Positions 34,832 to 42,720 of a stretch of DNA of 64,000 bases are shown here, piece by piece. The DNA lies in the NCBI RefSeq assembly GCF_003415675.1, contig NZ_QFZK01000001.1, positions 248,001-312,000 on the forward strand. The letters run 5' to 3'. Made by a program: the position numbers and the translations under genes. The stretch comes from Rhodoferax lacus. Its GTDB lineage: Bacteria; Pseudomonadota; Gammaproteobacteria; Burkholderiales; Burkholderiaceae_C. The number at the start of each line of letters is the position of its first letter. Positions within the stretch are counted from its first letter, which is position 1. The notes under the pieces were generated by a model. That model worked only from the letters and a program-made list of their open reading frames with translations, was not told the origin of the DNA and did not search any database.

Positions 34832-34859
34832 GGTGCACACAGGAATCAGTCCGTGCACC
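34832..34859. promoter_or_regulatory. Inverted repeat in the fdxA leader
   Basis: GGTGCAC and GTGCACC are a perfect seven-base dyad 14 bases apart, and further G and C runs outside them can extend the stem with a small bulge. It sits 33-60 bases upstream of the fdxA start codon. It could be an operator or an mRNA structure. There is no T-run on either side that would make it a good terminator. Confidence 0.4.
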
Positions 34860-34890
34860 GCAGCCCCCGATTTTATTGGCAAAAGCTGAC

Positions 34891-34908
34891 AACCCTGGCA
34901 TCAGGGTT
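34891..34908 (-). terminator. Hairpin after cysN
   Basis: AACCCTG and CAGGGTT pair perfectly around a four-base loop, 29 bases past the cysN stop. On the minus strand the sequence then runs GTCAGCTTTTG, a weak T tract. It probably ends, fully or partly, the sulfate assimilation transcript before fdxA. Confidence 0.5.
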
Positions 34909-34937
34909 ACCAAGCTTGCTCTGAGCGTTGCGCTGAA

Positions 34938-36284
34938 TCAATTCAGCAGCAGTGCGCCCGAGGTCTTGTGGCTGGCCGTATCCACCAGAATCAGCGAGCC
35001 CAGCACGCGTGAGGTCTTGTAGGGCACGGCGGCAATGGCCTCCTGCAAGGCAAGCTCGATGTGGCCAATGGCGTTGGGCAAGATCTGGGTTGCCTCGTGC
35101 TCTTCCAGGGTGTTGATGTCCAGGCTGTGCACGATGCGCTTGATCTTGGCCTTGATCCAGCGGTGGCCGTGCAGTGCCCAGTAGACACGTCCAGCCACCA
35201 GGGGCTCGTCGTCCATCCAGGCCACGGTGGCGCTGATTTCACGGGTGGGTTCGAAGTGCTTGGGTGCATCGACAGCGGCCAAGAGCCAGTCGCCGCGCGA
35301 CACGTCCACTTCGCGGTCCAGGATGATGCCGGCGCCGTGACCGGCCAGCACATTGCCGGGCACGCGTGCATGGTTGAGCACCTGGGCCACCGTGGCGGTC
35401 TGGCCGCTGGGCAGAATGGAAATTTGCTGGCCGGGCTGCACGCTGCCGGTGGCCACACGGCCCCAGAACACACGGCGACCCTGGCTGGTGTCGCTGCTGG
35501 CGGAGAATTTTTCCACCCACTGCACCGGGAAGGCAAACGGCACTTCAGTTTCTGGCGCCGTGACAGGCAACTGCTCCAGGATGGTCAGCAGGCTCGGGCC
35601 GGTGTAGCCACACCAGCCCGCAGAGGCGTGCACCACGTTGTCACCCTTGAGGGCCGAGATCGGCACGATGGCGGTGATAGTGATGCCTGCGTCCTTGGCA
35701 AACTGCTCCAGTGCTTCCTTGATCTTCTGGAAGGCCTTAGCCGCGTTGCCCAATGTTTCGGGCTTGTCGGCGGACTCCAGCGCGTCGAGCTTGTTGACGG
35801 CAAACACAATGCCGGGCACGCGCAGCAGGTTCACCAGCAGCGAGTGGCGGCGGGTCTGCGGCAGCAGGTCCAGCACGCCCTCGGTCTGCCATTTCAGCTT
35901 GGTGGCATCCACCAGCACCACGGCGGCGTGGGCGCTGCTGGCAGCGGTCACCATATTGCGGGTGTACTGCTCGTGGCCGGGCGCGTCACCAATGATGAAC
36001 TTGCGCGCCGGTGTGGCGAAGTAGCGATAGGCCACGTCAATGGTGATGCCCTGCTCGCGCTCGGCGCTCAGGCCATCGGTGAACAGGGCCAGGTCGGCCT
36101 CGCCACTCTTGGAGACATTGGCCAGTTGGTCCAGCAGCACCGAGCGGCTGTCCACCAGCAGGCGACCAATCAGCGTGCTCTTGCCATCGTCCACCGAGCC
36201 GCAGGTGATGAAGCGCAGGGCGGAAGAGATGTCGCCGTGTTCCGCAGAGGCAGACGGGGAGAGGGTTGTAGTTGCGGTGGTCAT
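34938..36284 (-). CDS. cysN: Sulfate adenylyltransferase subunit 1 (GTPase)
   Basis: A 448-residue translation-factor-like GTPase that drives sulfate activation to APS by CysD. G motifs are present: GSVDDGKSTLIGRLL (G1, about 26-40), the DVAYRYF effector region, DAPGHEQYTRNM (G3) and NKLD (G4). No APS kinase (CysC) domain is fused at the C terminus; the protein ends GSLILVDTASHKTSGALLL. The start chosen is the ATG two bases after the cysD stop, giving translational coupling; an ATG 15 bases earlier is also possible. Confidence 0.95.
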   Translation of the reverse strand: MTTATTTLSPSASAEHGDISSALRFITCGSVDDGKSTLIGRLLVDSRSVLLDQLANVSKSGEADLALFTDGLSAEREQGITIDVAYRYFATPARKFIIGDAPGHEQYTRNMVTAASSAHAAVVLVDATKLKWQTEGVLDLLPQTRRHSLLVNLLRVPGIVFAVNKLDALESADKPETLGNAAKAFQKIKEALEQFAKDAGITITAIVPISALKGDNVVHASAGWCGYTGPSLLTILEQLPVTAPETEVPFAFPVQWVEKFSASSDTSQGRRVFWGRVATGSVQPGQQISILPSGQTATVAQVLNHARVPGNVLAGHGAGIILDREVDVSRGDWLLAAVDAPKHFEPTREISATVAWMDDEPLVAGRVYWALHGHRWIKAKIKRIVHSLDINTLEEHEATQILPNAIGHIELALQEAIAAVPYKTSRVLGSLILVDTASHKTSGALLLN

Positions 36285-36285
36285 T

Positions 36286-37218
36286 TCAGAAGTACCCATC
36301 TTTTTTACGTTTTTCCATGGAGGCTTCGGAGGTCTTGTCGTCCATGCGGGTGGCACCGCGTTCGCTCACATCGGCAGACAGGGTTTCGATCACGATGTCG
36401 GCGGCTGTGGCGGCCGTGCTTTCCACCGGGCAGGTGCAGGTGATGTCGCCCACGGTGCGGAAGCGCACGTCGCGTGATTCCACCACTTCGCCGTCTTTCG
36501 GAGGCGTGAGCTCGGTCACGGGAACCAGCAGGCCCTTGCGTTCCACCACATTGCGCTTGTGCGTGTAGTAGAGCGAAGGCAGGGCGATCTTTTCGCGCTC
36601 GATGTACTGCCACACGTCCAACTCGGTCCAGTTGGAGATGGGGAACACGCGGAAGTGCTCGCCCGGCTGCAGGCGGGTGTTGAACAGGGTCCACAGTTCG
36701 GGGCGCTGGGCCTTGGGCTGCCACTGGCCGAAGCTGTCGCGGTGGCTGAAGATGCGTTCCTTGGCACGGGCCTTTTCTTCGTCCCGGCGGGCGCCACCGA
36801 TCAGGGCATCGAAGCGGAATTCTTCAATCGCTTCCAGCAGCGTGACCGACTGGTGCACATTGCGGCTCTCGCCCGGATGGGCCAGGCGCACGGTGCCACG
36901 CGCCATGGAGTCTTCCACGCTGCGCACGATCAGCTCGGCACCGAGCTCCTTGGCGCGGAAGTCGCGGAAGTCGGTCACTTCGTGGAAGTTGTGGCCGGTG
37001 TCAATCATCAGCAGCGGGTAGGGGATGCGGCCCGCGCCAAAGGCTTTTTCGGCGCACTTGAGCATGACCAGTGAATCCTTGCCGCCGGAGAACAGCAGGG
37101 TGGGGCGCTCGAAGGCGGCTGCGACTTCGCGCAGGATAAAAATCGTTTCTTCTTCCAGCGCGTCCAGGTGCTGGTTGGAGAGACGCTCGAAGTGGTGTGG
37201 GTCTGTCATGGCGTTCAT
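36286..37218 (-). CDS. cysD: Sulfate adenylyltransferase subunit 2
   Basis: A 310-residue PP-loop enzyme that makes APS from ATP and sulfate with CysN. The pyrophosphate loop LLFSGGKDSLVML lies at about 41-53. Other family motifs are PYPLLMIDTGHNF, IGGARRDEEKARAKER and FPISNWTELDVWQYI, and the C terminus MEKRKKDGYF is the family's usual ending. The start begins MNAMTDPHH; a second ATG three codons later is equally possible. It starts 7 bases after cysH. No cysC is seen, which fits direct APS reduction by the next enzyme. Confidence 0.95.
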   Translation of the reverse strand: MNAMTDPHHFERLSNQHLDALEEETIFILREVAAAFERPTLLFSGGKDSLVMLKCAEKAFGAGRIPYPLLMIDTGHNFHEVTDFRDFRAKELGAELIVRSVEDSMARGTVRLAHPGESRNVHQSVTLLEAIEEFRFDALIGGARRDEEKARAKERIFSHRDSFGQWQPKAQRPELWTLFNTRLQPGEHFRVFPISNWTELDVWQYIEREKIALPSLYYTHKRNVVERKGLLVPVTELTPPKDGEVVESRDVRFRTVGDITCTCPVESTAATAADIVIETLSADVSERGATRMDDKTSEASMEKRKKDGYF

Positions 37219-37225
37219 AAATGCT

Positions 37226-38014
37226 TTATGCGGTGGGCAGTGCCGAGACGGGCAGTGCAGAGACGGCGGCAGAATCGGTGCCGTCGGCGTGTTTGACGTG
37301 CAGGCCGCATTCCTTGGCGGCTTCGTCCTCCCACCACCAGCGGCCCGAGCGGAAATCTTCACCCATGCTGATGGCGCGGGTGCAGGGCTCGCAGCCGATG
37401 CTGGGGAAGAAGGCGTCATGCAGCGGGTTGTAGGCGACCTTGTTCTCTTTGATGTAGTGCCACACGTCGCCCCAGGTCCAGTTGGCCAGGGGGTTGATCT
37501 TGACGCGCTTCTCGGACACGTCCACCAGCGGCACTTCGGCGCGGGCGCCGCTTTGCTCGCGGCGCAGGCCGGTGATCCAGGCTTCCTTGCCTTTGAGGGC
37601 GCGCTCCAGCGGCTCCATCTTGCGGATGCCACAGCAGGCCTTGCGCAGGTCAATGCTCTTGTACATGGCGTCCAGGCCTTCCTTGGCCACGAACTGCACT
37701 ACCGACTCTTCCACCGGCTTGTAGACGGTGACGGGTGCGCGGGAATCGGCCTTGAACTGCTCCAGGAGCTCCAGGGTTTCCTTGTGCAGGCGGCCGGTCT
37801 CCAGCACGAAGATGCCGATGTCGAGCTTGAGGCTGTTGATGATGTGGCTGATGACCACGTCCTCGGCGCCCAGGCTGGAGGCCTGGGTGATCAGGGCCGT
37901 GCCGCCCTCCGACGCCGCGTACTGGGCCGCCGCTTGCGAGAGCACGCTTTGGGCCTCGGCAATGTGCAGGCTGAAGTCGCGCGAGGGGCGGGCGTTGAGG
38001 TCTATGGCGCTCAT
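37226..38014 (-). CDS. cysH: APS reductase (adenylyl-sulfate reductase, thioredoxin-dependent)
   Basis: A 262-residue enzyme that reduces activated sulfate to sulfite. Besides the catalytic cysteine C236 in ECGLH it has CC (127-128) and CxxC (208-211), the four ligands of a [4Fe-4S] cluster that mark APS reductases rather than the cluster-free PAPS reductases of E. coli. This agrees with the absence of an APS kinase in the operon. The PP-loop-like segment SSLGAEDVVISHII is near residue 46. Its start overlaps the DUF934 stop by four bases. Confidence 0.95.
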   Translation of the reverse strand: MSAIDLNARPSRDFSLHIAEAQSVLSQAAAQYAASEGGTALITQASSLGAEDVVISHIINSLKLDIGIFVLETGRLHKETLELLEQFKADSRAPVTVYKPVEESVVQFVAKEGLDAMYKSIDLRKACCGIRKMEPLERALKGKEAWITGLRREQSGARAEVPLVDVSEKRVKINPLANWTWGDVWHYIKENKVAYNPLHDAFFPSIGCEPCTRAISMGEDFRSGRWWWEDEAAKECGLHVKHADGTDSAAVSALPVSALPTA

Positions 38015-38415
38015 ACGGTGGCTCCTTCGCGGCTGAAGACCGGCTTGGCGGTCACTGCATCACCCTGGTAGAAGGCGCGGTAGCGGTCAAACTGCTTTTG
38101 CGCAAAGTCCAGGTTCTGGTCGGCACGCAGCACGGCCACGCTGAAGCCCTGGCGCTCCATCTGTACCAGCTGGTCAATCAGCACATCACCCGTGGCGCGG
38201 ATTTCGCCCGTGAAGCCGGCGCGGCGGCGCAGGTAAAAGGCTTGCGTGTAAGCGCGGCCATCGGTGAACTTGGGGAAGTGCAGGTCGATGCGCGTCACGC
38301 CATCGAGCTTCAAATCACGGACGTCTTCGGTGTTGGCCACCACCAGGGTGTTGGCGGCGGCGTCCGAGGTGCTGGCGTCAGCCGCAGAGAGCAGTTTCAT
38401 GGTCAGTTGGGTCAT
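38011..38415 (-). CDS. DUF934 sulfur-assimilation protein
   Basis: A 134-residue protein of the DUF934 family (VRDLKLDGVTRIDLHFPKFT then DGRAYTQAFYLRRR; TGDVLIDQLVQMERQGFSVA). It is almost always found between the sulfite reductase and cysH genes in proteobacteria, as here. Its function is not established to my knowledge, and a helper role for the sulfite reductase or APS reductase is usually assumed. No cysteine cluster or signal peptide is visible, so it is probably a soluble, non-metal protein. It overlaps cysH by four bases. Confidence 0.88.
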   Translation of the reverse strand: MTQLTMKLLSAADASTSDAAANTLVVANTEDVRDLKLDGVTRIDLHFPKFTDGRAYTQAFYLRRRAGFTGEIRATGDVLIDQLVQMERQGFSVAVLRADQNLDFAQKQFDRYRAFYQGDAVTAKPVFSREGATV

Positions 38416-38433
38416 CTTGGTATCTACTCTTTC

Positions 38434-40248
38434 TCAGGCTTCCTGCGCGTCGCGGGCATAGCCGGGCGCCTTGGGCAGTTGGTTCAGTTCGGCATGCGGG
38501 TCGACCAGGCGTGCAGCGTTGGCCGCCACCTTGAAGGCATCGAAGCCGACGCGGCGCAGGGTGTCAATAAAGGTCTCGCGGCCCTGGCGTTCTTTGCGGA
38601 AAGTGTCCAGCACGGCTTCGATCACGCCGGGGATTTCGGACGCGCCAAACGACGGGCCCACCACTTTGCCGGCAAGGGCCGGGCCGCTGAGGGTGGATCC
38701 GTCCGAGCCGCCCAGCGACACCTGGTACCACTCCTTGCCGTCTTTGTCCACGCCCAGGATGCCGATGTGGCCGCTGTGGTGGTGACCACAGGAGTTGATG
38801 CAGCCGCTGATGTGCAGGTCAATCTCGCCCAGGTCGTGCAGTTCGTCCATGTCCTGGTAGCGCTCGGTGATGGCTGCGGCCACGGGGATGGAGCGGGCAT
38901 TGGCCAGGGCGCAGAAATCGCCGCCGGGGCAGGCAATCATGTCGGTGAGCAGGCGCACGTTGGAGCGGGCCAGTCCGGCGTGGCTGGCGGCCACCCACAG
39001 GGCGGGCAGGTCGATTGCGCGCACCCAGGGCAGCAGCAGGTTCTGGTCGTGGGTGACGCGCACTTCACCTGCGGAGAACTGGTCGGCCAGGTCGGCTGCG
39101 GTGTCGAGCTGGTCGGCATCGGCGTCTCCCGGGGCCTGGCCCAGGCGCTTGTAGGAGAGGGTGACCGAGCGCAGGGCCGGGTTCTTGTGCGCGGCCACGT
39201 TTTGCTTGAGCCAGCGCTCATAGTCGCCTTGACGTTCGGCGGGCACCTTGGCAGTGGAGGCGGGTGCGGCGTTCAAGTCCAGCGTGGGCGGCACAAAGCT
39301 GGCGGTCACGCGGTCCAGCTCGGCCTGGGTGATGGTGTGGGGTGCGCCGTCAGCTGTGATGATCTGGGTGTACTCGGCTTCCACCTCGTCGATATAGCGC
39401 TGGCCCTCGGCCTTCACCAGGATCTTGATGCGGGCCTTGTACAGGTTGTCGCGGCGGCCCCAGCGGTTGTAGACGCGCACCACGGCTTCCAGGTAATTCA
39501 TGATCTGGTTCCAGGGCAGGAACTCACGGATGACGCTGCCGATCACCGGGGTGCGGCCCATGCCGCCGCCCACCAGCACGCGGAAGCCCAGCTCGCCCGC
39601 CTCGTTGTGGATCAGGTGCAGGCCCACGTCATGCCAGTAGGTGGCCGCGCGGTCAGCGGTTGCGCCGGTGATGGCGATCTTGAACTTGCGCGGCAGGAAG
39701 GCGAACTCGGGGTGCAGCGTGCTCCACTGGCGCATGATTTCGGCGAAGGGGCGGGGGTCGGCCAGCTCGTCGGGCGCCACACCGGCCAGCTCGTCGCTGG
39801 TGATGTTGCGGATGCAGTTGCCGCTGGTCTGAATGCCATGCATGTCCACGGTGGCCAGCAGGTCCATCACGTCGGCGCTCTTGGTCAGCGGAATCCAGTT
39901 GAACTGCACGTTCTGGCGCGTGGTGAAGTGGCCATAGCCCACGGGCAGATGGGTAGTGCCCCAGGTGGCCTGGGTACCAATGGCCTTGTCAAACACTTCT
40001 TTGGAGGGGTGGTCGTACTCGCGGGCAATGCGGGCCAGCACGCGCAGCTGGCGGCTGGCCAGCTCGCCATAGGGAACGGCCACGCGCAGCATGGGGGCGT
40101 AGCGCTGGATGTACCAGCCGTTTTGCAGGCGCAGGGGGCGGAAGTCATCGTCACTCAGGGTGCCTGCCAGGTTGCGCTCCAACTGGTCGCGGTGCTGGTC
40201 GGCACGGGAGCGGATGAACTGGCGGTCAAAGTCGGTGTATTGGTACAT
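38434..40248 (-). CDS. cysI: Assimilatory sulfite reductase hemoprotein
   Basis: A 604-residue nitrite/sulfite reductase, duplicated in its siroheme-binding core, that reduces sulfite to sulfide with six electrons. The [4Fe-4S]-siroheme cysteines are in MIACPGGDFCALANA and the CINSCGHHHSGHIG run near residue 495. The N-terminal half carries the LPVGYGHFTTRQNVQFNWI ferredoxin-type reductase motif. It starts 17 bases after the transporter stop. There is no cysJ flavoprotein gene, so electrons must come from another donor; the nearby fdxA and ferredoxin reductase are candidates. Confidence 0.93.
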   Translation of the reverse strand: MYQYTDFDRQFIRSRADQHRDQLERNLAGTLSDDDFRPLRLQNGWYIQRYAPMLRVAVPYGELASRQLRVLARIAREYDHPSKEVFDKAIGTQATWGTTHLPVGYGHFTTRQNVQFNWIPLTKSADVMDLLATVDMHGIQTSGNCIRNITSDELAGVAPDELADPRPFAEIMRQWSTLHPEFAFLPRKFKIAITGATADRAATYWHDVGLHLIHNEAGELGFRVLVGGGMGRTPVIGSVIREFLPWNQIMNYLEAVVRVYNRWGRRDNLYKARIKILVKAEGQRYIDEVEAEYTQIITADGAPHTITQAELDRVTASFVPPTLDLNAAPASTAKVPAERQGDYERWLKQNVAAHKNPALRSVTLSYKRLGQAPGDADADQLDTAADLADQFSAGEVRVTHDQNLLLPWVRAIDLPALWVAASHAGLARSNVRLLTDMIACPGGDFCALANARSIPVAAAITERYQDMDELHDLGEIDLHISGCINSCGHHHSGHIGILGVDKDGKEWYQVSLGGSDGSTLSGPALAGKVVGPSFGASEIPGVIEAVLDTFRKERQGRETFIDTLRRVGFDAFKVAANAARLVDPHAELNQLPKAPGYARDAQEA

Positions 40249-40265
40249 GGTTCTTCAGGTCCTGT

Positions 40266-41057
40266 TTACAGGGCAATGAGTTTCAGGCCTGCATAGGCCA
40301 ACAAAAAGGAAAGGAGCGAGCGTATCAGGCGTTCGGGTGCTTTTGGCGTGAGGTGCGAGCCCACCCAGATGCCGGGGAGCGATCCGCACAGCAGCGCGAT
40401 CAGCATGGACCAGTCCACCGCACCCAGGGTGGCGTGGCCCAAGCCAGCAACCAATGTGAGTGGCACGGCATAGGCGATGTCGGCCGCAATGATGCGGTGC
40501 AGGGGCAGCAAGGGGTAGAGCAGCATCAGCGCGGTCACGCCAATCGCACCGGCGCCGACCGAGGTCAGGGTGACCAATGTGCCAATCACAGCACCAAACA
40601 GCAGCGGCAGGCTCCAGTGTTTGGGCGTGGCAGCCACCAGCTCCTGGCCCGCAGCAATGTGCGTCGGGCTGGCCTTGCCGCGCACGGCCTTGTAGAAGGT
40701 GGCCGCAGCCGTGAGCAGCAGGGCGCAGCCCAGTGTGGTGGTCATCACGGACTGCACCTGGGGGTTGGCCGGGCCCACGGTGTGCAGCACGTACAGAGTG
40801 ATGAGCGAGGCCGGAATGCTGCCCATGGACAGATTGCGCACCACAGGCCAGTCAATGCGGTTGGCGCGCGCAAGCTTGACGGTGCCGCCCATCTTGGTGA
40901 AGGCTGCAAACAGCAAATCGGTGCCTACGGCCAGATAGGGCTTGATGCCAAAAACAAAGATCAGGATAGGCGTCATGAGCGAGCCGCCTCCCACACCGGT
41001 GAGGCCCACAATGGTTCCCACCACAAAACCCGCAATAACAAACGCTAATTCATGCAT
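40266..41057 (-). CDS. TauE/SafE (TSUP) family anion transporter
   Basis: A 263-residue inner-membrane protein with about seven to eight hydrophobic helices. The two TSUP repeats are visible: GTIVGLTGVGGGSLMTPILI near the N terminus and GTLVTLTSVGAGAIGVTALM in the second half. As the first gene of the sulfate assimilation operon it most likely moves sulfate, sulfite or another sulfur oxyanion, with the direction unknown. The gap in front (41058-41261) holds an AT-rich stretch that should carry the operon promoter and perhaps a CysB-type site; I could not define one convincingly. Confidence 0.88.
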   Translation of the reverse strand: MHELAFVIAGFVVGTIVGLTGVGGGSLMTPILIFVFGIKPYLAVGTDLLFAAFTKMGGTVKLARANRIDWPVVRNLSMGSIPASLITLYVLHTVGPANPQVQSVMTTTLGCALLLTAAATFYKAVRGKASPTHIAAGQELVAATPKHWSLPLLFGAVIGTLVTLTSVGAGAIGVTALMLLYPLLPLHRIIAADIAYAVPLTLVAGLGHATLGAVDWSMLIALLCGSLPGIWVGSHLTPKAPERLIRSLLSFLLAYAGLKLIAL

Positions 41058-41261
41058 CCGGGCGACTGTAGTCAGCTAGGCTTAGATTGAAAACGATATT
41101 TTGGCTATACCGATATGCGGGAGATGAATAAGCTTCTGCGGAAATTGCAGAAGTGGTGTTCTTACGAGCCTGGTCACCGGCAACCAAGCCGATGTGGGGA
41201 TTTATGTACCTATTTCCCAGACTGCTGCACAATTCAAGGCACATCCTCCGGAAGTTCCTCC

Positions 41262-41501
41262 ATGTACCAAGCCATTGAAGCCATTTCCAAAGCCGGCGTT
41301 ATTCAGCCGCTGGAACCCGTCAAGTTCGATGAAAACGAGCATTTGGTGATCCTGCGCCTGTCAAAAGCTTACGTTGACGAGGCAGGCAGCTCCGCGTCGC
41401 CTGCAGACTGGAAGAAGTGGTCGGGCGTTCTAAAAGACTCGCCGAATCTAAACGACGACCCAGTATCCACTCAGAACGCCTTGCGCAGTGACTGGGATTG
41501 A
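41262..41501 (+). CDS. AF2212-like (DUF104) antitoxin
   Basis: A 79-residue protein whose first 35 residues (AIEAISKAGVIQPLEPVKFD then ENEHLVILRL) match the short antitoxin family PF01954, a beta-strand DNA-binding and toxin-capping unit. The tail is polar and ends in DWD. The ATG follows GGAAG. The frame is open upstream to 41115 but lacks family features there. It overlaps the PIN toxin gene by 14 bases, the typical vapBC arrangement. Confidence 0.8.
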   Translation: MYQAIEAISKAGVIQPLEPVKFDENEHLVILRLSKAYVDEAGSSASPADWKKWSGVLKDSPNLNDDPVSTQNALRSDWD

Positions 41502-41862
41502 GTTCCTGCTGGACACCAATATGGTCATTGGCCTGCTCAAGGGCCATGGCCCTGCGTTGGTGCTGGCCGAACAAAGTGGCTTGGCCCTGGAAAGGGCAGC
41601 GGTAAGCCAGATCACCCGTATGGAGCTTTTGGGCTATCCGCAACTCACGGACGAAGAAGACAAGGCTATCCAGTCGTTTCTGGCGGCATGTCAGGTACGC
41701 ATGTTGGACCCGCAAGTGGAAGCCCTTGCGATAACTTTGCGTCGCAGTGGCGCGTTCAAACTCCCTGATGCCATCGTTGCCGCTACGGCCATTTCTGGAT
41801 CCCTGCGTCTGCTGACATTGGATCAGGCGATGGTCCGCAGGCTTCAGGCTCTTGGCCTATAG
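41488..41862 (+). CDS. PIN-domain toxin, VapC type
   Basis: A 124-residue ribonuclease toxin. The four acidic active-site positions of PIN domains are present: D in FLLDTNMVIGLL, E in ITRMELLGY, D in KLPDAIVAATA and D in LLTLDQAM. It starts with GTG inside the antitoxin gene. It should cleave RNA, often a tRNA or rRNA in this family, when the antitoxin is degraded. It looks intact, in contrast to the second PIN gene near 52526. Confidence 0.87.
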   Translation: MTGIEFLLDTNMVIGLLKGHGPALVLAEQSGLALERAAVSQITRMELLGYPQLTDEEDKAIQSFLAACQVRMLDPQVEALAITLRRSGAFKLPDAIVAATAISGSLRLLTLDQAMVRRLQALGL

Positions 41863-41874
41863 GCCAATGCTCTG

Positions 41875-42720
41875 TCAATAACTCCCCCGCAACTCCCGCA
41901 TCCGCTCATCAAAATAGCTGCCCACCGTGTAGCGCTCCGACAGCACCACGTCGCGCACGGGGTGCAGGAACAGCGGCAGCGAGATGCGGGGCTTTTGGGC
42001 GGCCTCGCCCGTGGGGTTGAGCACCCGGTGCACGGTGGAGGGGAAGTAGTGGCCGGAAGCCTCCTCCAGCATGTCGCCGATGTTCACAATCAGCAGGCCA
42101 AAGTCGCAGGGCACGTCGTGCCAGGCGTCGTCCTTGCCCAGCACCTGCAGGCCCGGCTCGGTGGCGGCGGGCAGGATGGTCAGCAGGTTGATGTCGCCGT
42201 GGGCGGCGGCGCGCACGGCACCGGGCTCTTCCTGGCCGGTCAGGGGCGGGTAGTGCAGCACTCGCAAAAGCGTGTGGTCGCTGCCCTCCAGCATGCGCGA
42301 CAGGGGCATGGAATAGCGGGCCTTCACCTCCGGAGGTGAGTTGTCGTCCACCCACTGCAACAGTGTGGTCGCCAGGTGACTGCCCAAGGCGTAGTAGCGG
42401 CGTGCGGCGTCCGACACCTCCGTGGGGTAGCGGCCCCAGGGGTAGATGTGAAAGAACTCCTTCACATCCTTCTTGGTGTGGTTCTTGGCGGTTTCCGATA
42501 CCTTGGGTGAAAAGTAGCCGTCAAACTTCACCGGGTCTTGTGCGTACTTGTTCTTGGCGTCGCTCTGGAAGAAGGCCAACCACTCGTCGTAAATGCCCTG
42601 CACCAGGTTCTGGTCCAGCGGGTGGTTCTTGAGCACGCCAAAGCCGGTTTCGTGCAGGCTTTTACAAAAGTCCTGTGGCGCAGTGGGGCTGGTGAAATCA
42701 ACAATGGGCAGGTGCATCAT
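41875..42720 (-). CDS. 2-oxoglutarate/Fe(II)-dependent oxygenase, isopenicillin-N-synthase type
   Basis: A 281-residue soluble oxygenase. The iron ligands are H174 and D176 in AAAHGD and H231 in STVHRVLNP, with R245 in RISLPLF as the 2-oxoglutarate carboxylate ligand. The N-terminal part (LPIVDFTSPTA; TGFGVLKNHPL) is standard for the family. Its start (ATGATG) overlaps the nucleoside hydrolase stop as ATGA, so it is the last gene of the ribokinase, nucleoside hydrolase, oxygenase operon. Members of this superfamily oxidise free bases and nucleosides in fungi, so a role on a base or nucleoside is a reasonable guess. The substrate is unknown. Confidence 0.85.
   Translation of the reverse strand: MMHLPIVDFTSPTAPQDFCKSLHETGFGVLKNHPLDQNLVQGIYDEWLAFFQSDAKNKYAQDPVKFDGYFSPKVSETAKNHTKKDVKEFFHIYPWGRYPTEVSDAARRYYALGSHLATTLLQWVDDNSPPEVKARYSMPLSRMLEGSDHTLLRVLHYPPLTGQEEPGAVRAAAHGDINLLTILPAATEPGLQVLGKDDAWHDVPCDFGLLIVNIGDMLEEASGHYFPSTVHRVLNPTGEAAQKPRISLPLFLHPVRDVVLSERYTVGSYFDERMRELRGSY

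Noticed and set aside
38098..40296. A 732-residue open frame on the plus strand across cysI, DUF934 and the cysH start.
   Set aside because: It lies antisense to well-supported genes, is low in complexity and rich in Gly, Val, His and Ala, and matches no known family. Such frames are expected opposite GC-rich genes.
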